Source: VRUE01 sp963702705 (GTDB taxonomy: Bacteria; Actinomycetota; Thermoleophilia; Solirubrobacterales; 70-9). From it: DNA of 54,463 bases. The notes beneath the pieces are model-generated. The model was not told the DNA's origin and ran no database searches. It was given only the letters and a program-made list of their open reading frames with translations. Both the position numbers and the translations under genes were made by a program. Positions 49,708 through 54,463 of the stretch are shown here, piece by piece (the stretch's first letter is position 1; every line of letters begins with the position of its first letter). Location: positions 1 through 54,463 of the forward strand of contig CAVPDR010000004.1 of the NCBI GenBank assembly GCA_963702705.1, read 5' to 3'.

Positions 49708-50592
49708 TCATGCCCCCATGCGCTTGCGGGAACGGGCGTAGAAGGCGCGGGCGACGACGTTGAGGACGAGCACGAAAGCGATCAGGATCAGCGCCGCCGC
49801 CCAGGCCTGGGTGTGCGCCTCGGGGCTGGGCGACTCCGAGGACTGGAAGATGAAGATCGGGATCGAGGCCAGCGCTTCGCTCGGTTCGGTGAGCACGCCC
49901 TGGCCGAAGATCGAGGAGAGCAGGATCAGCGGCGCGGTCTCACCGGCGACGCGGGCGACGGCGAGCAGGGCGCCGGTGATCAGGCCGCCGGCCGCGGTCG
50001 GGATCGTGATCCGCACGGTCGAGCGCCAGCGGGCGATGCCGAGCGCGTGGGCTGCCTCCTTGAGATTGGCCGGGACGAGCGTCAGCACCTCCTGGGCGGT
50101 GCGGGCGACGATCGGCAACATGATGATCGCCAGCGCCACCGAGGCGGCGAAGCCGCTCTGCTTGTTGCCCTCGACCAGCAGGCCGAAGACGAAGATGCCG
50201 GTGATGATCGTCGGCACCCCGTTGAGGATGTCGAGCACGAAGCGCACCGCGTGGCCGAAGCGCGGCCCGGCGAACTCGGTGGTGTAGATCGCGACCAGAA
50301 GGCCGACCGGGATCGCCATCAGGGCGGCGAGACCGACCATGATCGCCGAGCCGACGATCGCGTTGGAGATGCCGCCGCTGGTGTCGCCGAAGAGGCCGGT
50401 CGGGGTGGTGAGGAAGTGCCAGCTGAGGGCGCCAAGCCCCTTCAGCAGAACCGAGCCGACGACGATCAGCAGCACCGCGACGGCGAGCAGGGCGGCGATC
50501 GTCGAGGCGACCTCGATCGCCCGGTTAACCCGCTTGCGCCGCTTCAGGTTGCCGCGGTCGAGCAGCAGCGCGTGTCCGACTGGAGCGCTCAC
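49708..50592 (-). CDS. pstA: Phosphate ABC transporter permease PstA
   Basis: A 294-residue permease with six helices and the ABC coupling motif EAAHALGIARWRSTVRITIPTAAGG. GVPTIITGIFVFGL is a family signature. The GTG at 50592 overlaps the pstC stop (GTGA); the longer open frame runs inside pstC out of frame. Confidence 0.95.
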   Translation of the reverse strand: MSAPVGHALLLDRGNLKRRKRVNRAIEVASTIAALLAVAVLLIVVGSVLLKGLGALSWHFLTTPTGLFGDTSGGISNAIVGSAIMVGLAALMAIPVGLLVAIYTTEFAGPRFGHAVRFVLDILNGVPTIITGIFVFGLLVEGNKQSGFAASVALAIIMLPIVARTAQEVLTLVPANLKEAAHALGIARWRSTVRITIPTAAGGLITGALLAVARVAGETAPLILLSSIFGQGVLTEPSEALASIPIFIFQSSESPSPEAHTQAWAAALILIAFVLVLNVVARAFYARSRKRMGA

Positions 50593-51578
50593 AGGGCCTC
50601 CGCCTCGGTCAGCGTCACATCGGTGTCCTTGATCTTGCCGCGCTGCACGATCAGGCGCGCGATCACGTTGACGACGATGGCGAAGACGAGCAGGATCAGG
50701 CCGAGGTAAGCCAGCGAGGGCTTCTGCAGGGCACCCGGCGCGCCCTGGAACTGGGCCGCGATCTGGGCCGCCATCGTGCCGCCGGTATGGAACAGGGAGA
50801 CGTTGATCGCGGTCGCGCCGCCGATCACCTGGGCGACCGCGATCGCCTCGCCGATCGCCCGGCCCAGACCGAGAATCGAGGCGCCGACGATGCCCGAGCG
50901 CGAGTAGGGCAGCACCACTTCCCTGACCATCTCCCAGCGAGTGGCGCCGAGCGCGTAGGCGCCCTCCTTGAGGTCGCCCGGCACCGTCTCGAAGACCTCG
51001 CGGGTGACGCTGGTGATGATCGGCGTGACCATGATCGTCAGGATCACCGCCGCGGTCAGGTAGCCGAAGGCCGAGGGGTCGCCGCTGAAGATCGGCAGGA
51101 AGCCGAGCACGCTCTGCAGCGCCGGCTCGATCGTGTCGTGCATGAAAGGGCCGAGGACGAGGATCCCCCAAAGGCCGAGGATCACGGTGGGGATCGCCGC
51201 CAGCATGTCGACCAAGGTGGCCACCGGGCGCCGCAGGCGCGACGGGGCCAGCTCGGTGAGGAAGATTGAGATCGCGATCGAGAGCGGCGCGGCGAAGAGC
51301 AGGGCGATTGCCGAGGTGACCACGGTGCCGTAGAGGAACGGTGCCGCGCCGAAGTTTTCGGTGACCGGGTTCCAGTCGTTGGTGGTGACGAAGCCGATGC
51401 CGAAGGCCGAGATCGCCGGCGAGGCGATGTCGATGACCTCGTAGACGATCCCGACTATGGCCGCGACGGCGAGCGCCGCCGCGAGGCCGGATAGGCCTCG
51501 CAGCAGCGGATCGCCGATGCGGTCGGTGAGGTTGCGCCGGGCCCGCAGCACTGGGTTGCTGAGGGCGCCGGCCTCCAA
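50589..51578 (-). CDS. pstC: Phosphate ABC transporter permease PstC
   Basis: A 329-residue permease. AAIPTVILGLWGILVLGPF and EGAYALGATRWEMVREVVLPYSRSGI (coupling helix) are PstC features. The TTG at 51578 comes right after the pstS stop (TAA then TTG), so translation is probably coupled; no better start is visible nearby, but a GTG a few codons on (VLRARRNL) is possible. Confidence 0.93.
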   Translation of the reverse strand: MEAGALSNPVLRARRNLTDRIGDPLLRGLSGLAAALAVAAIVGIVYEVIDIASPAISAFGIGFVTTNDWNPVTENFGAAPFLYGTVVTSAIALLFAAPLSIAISIFLTELAPSRLRRPVATLVDMLAAIPTVILGLWGILVLGPFMHDTIEPALQSVLGFLPIFSGDPSAFGYLTAAVILTIMVTPIITSVTREVFETVPGDLKEGAYALGATRWEMVREVVLPYSRSGIVGASILGLGRAIGEAIAVAQVIGGATAINVSLFHTGGTMAAQIAAQFQGAPGALQKPSLAYLGLILLVFAIVVNVIARLIVQRGKIKDTDVTLTEAEAL

Positions 51579-52622
51579 TTAGCTGCCGATCTTGGCGATC
51601 GCGGCTTTGCCGGCGGCGACGACCTGCTTCGGCAGCGGCGCGAAATCCAGATCCGGTCCGAATTCCTGCGCTTCGGTGCCGATCGCGTAGGTGATGAACT
51701 TCTTCAGCGCTTCGGCCTTTTCGCTTTCCAGCGGCACGATCACGTAGGTGTAGGTCGAGATCGGGTACGCGCCTTTGGCCGAGGCCGGCAGGTCGGCGAG
51801 CGAGATCGAGTTGTCCTTGGCGATCGTCTTCACCGCGTCGGCAGCCGCTTCGACGCTTTCCACGCCCGGTTCGGGGAATTCCCCGGCCGAGTTTTCGACC
51901 AGCGGCATGCTGAGTTCGTTGGAGAGCGCGTAGGCGAGACCGACGTAACCGATCGCGCCATCGGTCTGTGAGATCGCGGCGGCGACGCCGTCGTTCTTTT
52001 CGGCGCCGACGCCGGTCGGGAACTTGACCGTGGTTGAGGTGCCGACCGTCGACTTGAATTCGGGGCTGACCGTCGAGAGGTAGTTGGTGAAGGCGTAGGT
52101 GTCACCGCTGCCGTCGCTGCGGTAGACGGGGGTGATCTTGGTGCTCGGCAGGCTTGCGCCGGAGTTGAGCTTGGCGATCGCCGGATCGTCCCACTGGGTG
52201 ATCTTGCCGAGGTAGATGCCGGCCAGAACTTCGCCGTTCAGCTTGAGGTCCTTGGGCGCGCCGCTGACGTTGTAGGCGGGCACGGTCCCGCTCAGGGCCC
52301 AGGGGATCTGCTCGACGCCGTCGGCTTCTTCGAACTGTTCCGGCGTCAACGGCGCGTCGGAGGCGCCGAAGTCGACCGAGCGCGAGGTGATCTGGTCGAT
52401 CCCGCCGCCGCTGCCGATCGCACCGTAGGTGACCGTTTCTTCGGACTTGCTGGCGTAGTCGGACTGCCACTTGGACATCAGCGGGGCAACCAGGGTGCTG
52501 CCGGCGCCGACCAGGGGCGAGCTGGACGACCCTCCGCTGCTGTCCGATGACGAGCTGCCGCATGCTGCAACGGCGACGGCAAGAGCCAGCGCCACGCTGA
52601 CAGTGAGAAGTCTCTTGGTCAC
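51579..52622 (-). CDS. pstS: Phosphate-binding lipoprotein PstS
   Basis: A 347-residue lipoprotein (lipobox VAACG at residues 17-21). GAGSTLVAPLMSKW, GSGGGIDQI, SVDFGASDAPLT and YRSDGSGDTYAFTNYL are the phosphate-binding loops. It captures phosphate outside the cell for PstCAB. GTG at 52622 with AAGGAG upstream. PHO-box-like repeats lie at 52714-52733. First gene of pstS-pstC-pstA-pstB-phoU. Confidence 0.96.
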   Translation of the reverse strand: MTKRLLTVSVALALAVAVAACGSSSSDSSGGSSSSPLVGAGSTLVAPLMSKWQSDYASKSEETVTYGAIGSGGGIDQITSRSVDFGASDAPLTPEQFEEADGVEQIPWALSGTVPAYNVSGAPKDLKLNGEVLAGIYLGKITQWDDPAIAKLNSGASLPSTKITPVYRSDGSGDTYAFTNYLSTVSPEFKSTVGTSTTVKFPTGVGAEKNDGVAAAISQTDGAIGYVGLAYALSNELSMPLVENSAGEFPEPGVESVEAAADAVKTIAKDNSISLADLPASAKGAYPISTYTYVIVPLESEKAEALKKFITYAIGTEAQEFGPDLDFAPLPKQVVAAGKAAIAKIGS

Positions 52623-52713
52623 GCGTATCTCCTTAGGTTTCGGGAACCGAATTGGCCTTTCGGCGCCACACTCTCAGCGGCCCCCAGGCAGCTTGTTACC
52701 TGGCTGTATCGAG

Positions 52714-52733
52714 GATGTAAAAAAGATGTAAAA
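52714..52733 (-). promoter_or_regulatory. PHO-box-like direct repeat A upstream of pstS
   Basis: On the plus strand GATGTAAAA is repeated at 52714-52722 and 52725-52733, an 11-bp period. Read toward pstS this is TTACATC-TTTT-TTACATC, the 7-4-7 layout of actinobacterial PhoP sites. A possible TAACAA -10 box (52693-52698) follows 16 nt after the proximal repeat. Confidence 0.6.
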
Positions 52734-52762
52734 GACCCGGAGATGGCGGCGGAGCACCTGCA

Positions 52763-53050
52763 TCAGCCGTCCGGAGAGAAGCGGTAGCCGATGCCACTGT
52801 GGGTGTGGATCAGGCGCTGGCCCGGCAGTGCATCGCTCAGCTTCGAGCGCAGGCGGCTGACGTAGACGTCGACCGAGCGGTCATCGTGGCGCGGCTCGCG
52901 CCCCCAGACCTCGGCGTAGAGCTCCTCGCGGGTGAGGATGCGCTGCGGATGCGCGGCCAGAGTCGTCAGCAGTTGCAGCTCGCGCATGGTCAGGCTCAGT
53001 GGCCGACCGTCGACCAGCGCCGCGTGCTCTTCGGGCCGAATCTCCAGCAT
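52763..53050 (-). CDS. Receiver-less winged-helix regulator (OmpR/PhoB DNA-binding domain only)
   Basis: A 95-residue protein that is only a PhoB-type output domain: LSLTMRELQLLTTLAAHPQRILTREELYAEVWG, then DDRSVDVYVSRLRSKLSDALPGQRLIHTHSGIGYRF. No receiver is present, and the frame ahead does not encode one. It may bind the same sites as the full regulator next door without phosphorylation. PHO-like repeat B lies 56-73 nt before its ATG, inside the end of the neighbouring gene. Confidence 0.88.
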   Translation of the reverse strand: MLEIRPEEHAALVDGRPLSLTMRELQLLTTLAAHPQRILTREELYAEVWGREPRHDDRSVDVYVSRLRSKLSDALPGQRLIHTHSGIGYRFSPDG

Positions 53051-53086
53051 GGCGAGCGAGGATCGCCGCTGTCGCCAGGCACGCGG

Positions 53087-53890
53087 TTACGCGGGCGTAA
53101 AGCTGCTGTGAACTACTTGTGAATTCGCGGGCTGCTGCTCGAGGCTGGCATCGACCTCATCGGCAAGCTCGGGCGCTACGCCGCCGGCGGTCTCGGGGTC
53201 GAAGCGGTAGCCGACACCGAAGTGCGTGTGGATGTAGCGCCAGCTCGGCGAGCGCTTCTCCAGCTTTTGACGCAACTTACGGATGAAGACGTCGACCGAG
53301 CGGTCGCCGTGGGCCATCGCGTAGCCCCAGACCCGCTGGTAGATCACCTCGCGCTCGAGCACCTGGCCCCTGGCGTCGGCAAGCAGCTGCAAGAGCTCGA
53401 ACTCGCGCCGGGTCAGGTCGAGGCTGCCGTCACCGACAAACGCCTGGAACTGATCGGCGCGGATCTCCAGCTCGCCGACCACAACTGGCCCGGCCTCGGT
53501 GCCGGCGCGGCTGCGCCGGCGGCGGCGGGAGACGGCCTCGACCCGGGCCATCACCTCCTCCGGATGACAGGGCTTGGCGATCCAGTCGTCGACCCCAAGG
53601 CGCAGTCCCCGCACCCGCTGGGCGACGGTGGAGCGACCGGTGCAGACGATTACACCAAGGTCCGGCAACATCGCGCAGACCCGCTCCAGGTAGCCCCAGG
53701 CTTCTTCGCCAAGCACCTCCATGTCGAGCAGCAGGGCGTTGAGCTTCATCGCCACCAGCTCCTCGGGCGGGATCGCGCTGCTCATCACCCGCTGCTGCCA
53801 GCCGGCCATTTCGGTTCGCTTCGAGAGCACGGTCACGAAACCGCTGTCGTCGTCGATTACCGCGAGCCGGATGGTCTGCTGAGTGGTCAA
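53087..53890 (-). CDS. PhoB/PhoP-type response regulator
   Basis: A 267-residue regulator. The receiver (residues 8-120) has the acidic pocket AVIDDDSG, phospho-Asp in LLLDMEVLG, the Thr in VCTGRS and the Lys in AKPCHPEEV. The winged helix (about 155-240) contains LTRREFELLQLLADARGQVLEREVIYQRVWG and SWRYIHTHFGVGYRF. The likely role is control of the adjacent pst operon, but no histidine kinase is nearby. TTG at 53890 is the assigned start, with no clear Shine-Dalgarno site. The last 30 residues are an acidic tail. Confidence 0.92.
   Translation of the reverse strand: MTTQQTIRLAVIDDDSGFVTVLSKRTEMAGWQQRVMSSAIPPEELVAMKLNALLLDMEVLGEEAWGYLERVCAMLPDLGVIVCTGRSTVAQRVRGLRLGVDDWIAKPCHPEEVMARVEAVSRRRRRSRAGTEAGPVVVGELEIRADQFQAFVGDGSLDLTRREFELLQLLADARGQVLEREVIYQRVWGYAMAHGDRSVDVFIRKLRQKLEKRSPSWRYIHTHFGVGYRFDPETAGGVAPELADEVDASLEQQPANSQVVHSSFTPA
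53106..53123 (-). promoter_or_regulatory. PHO-box-like direct repeat B before the receiver-less regulator
   Basis: On the minus strand TCACAAG-TAGT-TCACAGC is two 7-mers with an 11-bp period (plus strand CTGTGAA at 53106-53112 and TTGTGAA at 53117-53123). It lies upstream of the gene starting at 53050. Confidence 0.6.
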
Positions 53891-53986
53891 GTGGCAGGCG
53901 CCGTGTTTGCAGAAGGAGTGCCCATACTGCGAGACAGCGCGATTGTATGCACCAGCGATGACGAGCGCACGGGCAAAAGCCCTGCG

Positions 53987-54021
53987 TTCACAGGATTTTC
54001 ACAGCTGAAAGTGCCTAAATA
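53987..54021 (+). promoter_or_regulatory. PHO-box-like repeat C with -10 element, plus-strand promoter
   Basis: TTCACAG occurs at 53987-53993 and 53998-54004, 11 bp apart (TCACAGGATTTTCACAGC). TAAATA (54016-54021) begins 10 nt after the site, the spacing of Pho-activated promoters where the box replaces the -35 element. It points away from the response regulator gene, though it could serve both directions. Confidence 0.55.
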
Positions 54022-54026
54022 GCGGC

Positions 54027-54152
54027 AAAGTCGCCGGCGGCGCTTCTCCAGATGTTTACCGCGGGACGCCCAACGGGGAGCAAACTTGATTCCACGAGAC
54101 TCCTCTCTCGTCACCGCGAACGGCCCACTGCCCCGGGCCGTTCGCTCTTTTT
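54027..54152 (+). ncRNA. Candidate phosphate-responsive small RNA
   Basis: The predicted transcript starts near 54027 and ends in a strong intrinsic terminator at 54116-54152. Before the terminator a second hairpin, ACGAGA-CTCCTC-TCTCGT (54094-54111), exposes a CUCCUC loop that could pair with Shine-Dalgarno sequences. No ORF with a ribosome binding site fits in this stretch. The RNA itself is inferred from signals alone. Confidence 0.4.
54116..54152 (+). terminator. Intrinsic terminator
   Basis: GCGAACGGCCC (54116-54126) pairs perfectly with GGGCCGTTCGC (54135-54145) around an 8-nt loop, followed by TCTTTTT. It is the best intrinsic terminator in the window, and it points in the plus direction where no protein gene precedes it. 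Confidence 0.85.
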
Positions 54153-54251
54153 ATGGCCGGCATGTGCTCTGCTCACACCCGGCCGCAAAGAATCAGATAT
54201 GGATGCGACCGGGCTCCCGCGTCCGCTATGCCGGCTGCCTCGGAGATCCCA

Positions 54252-54463
54252 TCAGGAGATCGCGCCGCTTGCGGCCAGCACCAGCACCAGCGCCCCGAGC
54301 GCGATGCGGTAGACGACGAAGATCTCCAGCGTGTGGGTGCTGAGGTAGCGCAGCAGCCAGGCGATCGCCAGGTAGCCGCTGGTGAAGGCGACCAGCGTCG
54401 CGATCGCCGTTGCGCCCGGTGTGGGGCCGCCGACTTCGCCGACCTTGCGCAGCTCGAAGAGGC
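54252..54463 (-). CDS. uppP: Undecaprenyl-diphosphatase UppP, C-terminal part (cut by window edge)
   Basis: The minus-strand frame, open to the window end, encodes 70 residues ending in TGA (54252-54254). SGYLAIAWLLRYLSTHTLEIFVVYRIALGALVLVLA matches the last membrane helices of UppP/BacA, which recycles the lipid carrier of cell-wall synthesis by removing a phosphate. The 99 nt between its stop and the terminator at 54152 show no gene. Confidence 0.85.
   Translation of the reverse strand, partial: LFELRKVGEVGGPTPGATAIATLVAFTSGYLAIAWLLRYLSTHTLEIFVVYRIALGALVLVLAASGAIS

Noticed and set aside
54052..54312. An 86-codon ORF running from the candidate sRNA through the terminator
   Set aside because: No ribosome binding site, it crosses a strong terminator and then reads antisense to uppP.

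Overview
The window is high-GC, densely coded bacterial chromosome, most likely from the actinobacterial class Thermoleophilia (Solirubrobacterales-like). This rests on gene content: an alkB-rubredoxin-TetR operon, Ccm-type cytochrome c maturation, TadE/TadG-like pilus proteins, PHO-box-like 11-bp repeats, a glycolytic gap-pgk-tpi-gpmI cluster, and frequent GTG/TTG starts. The assignment is inferred; there is no rRNA in the window.

Layout. 1-2920: the end of a GNAT acetyltransferase and a PaeR7I/XhoI-like type II restriction-modification pair. 2924-4993: alkane hydroxylase, rubredoxin and TetR regulator with an operator-like palindrome. 5060-13352: secG and a split cytochrome c maturation set (ccmF/ccmE on minus, ccmG/ccmH on plus) around an SDR enzyme, a 946-residue secreted four-repeat protein, a winged-helix regulator and tRNA-Gly(CCC). 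13357-18313: a degenerate CpsD-like ATPase, argS, then phosphoesterase, lipoprotein and Ser/Thr kinase. 18434-24313: tgt and the glycolytic operon. 24393-29301: VOC protein, ABC-2 exporter, rapZ, uvrC. 29364-32045: enoyl-CoA hydratase, cupredoxin lipoprotein, secreted protein, MaoC hydratase. 32057-37767: two toxin-antitoxin modules, a TadG-like/VanY/transglycosylase fusion, a secreted-repeat protein, an epimerase and a small TadE operon whose last gene has lost its natural 3' end. 37838-44632: membrane proteins, PiT phosphate transporter with its DUF47 partner, polyphosphate kinase, and a PHP-glycosyltransferase fusion. 44640-46192: a less GC-rich patch with an XRE regulator, a promoter/terminator leader and two hypothetical genes. 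46203-54152: two CHAD proteins, Ppx, phoU-pstBACS, two PhoB-type regulators and a candidate phosphate-controlled small RNA. 54252-end: the C-terminus of UppP.

How it works together. The right-hand 16 kb is a phosphate and polyphosphate economy: low-affinity uptake (PiT), high-affinity uptake (Pst), polyphosphate synthesis (Ppk1), hydrolysis (Ppx) and probable binding (CHAD). Three 11-bp direct repeats resembling actinobacterial PHO boxes lie before pstS, before the receiver-less regulator, and before a stretch that ends in a textbook intrinsic terminator but holds no credible gene.

Two window-wide patterns stand out. First, long, nearly perfect inverted repeats (arms 17-27 bp, arms unrelated or only loosely related between copies) sit directly behind stop codons, and one lies in frame inside a gene. 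Second, many genes have a TANNNT-type -10 element 6-10 nt before the start codon, as expected for leaderless mRNAs.
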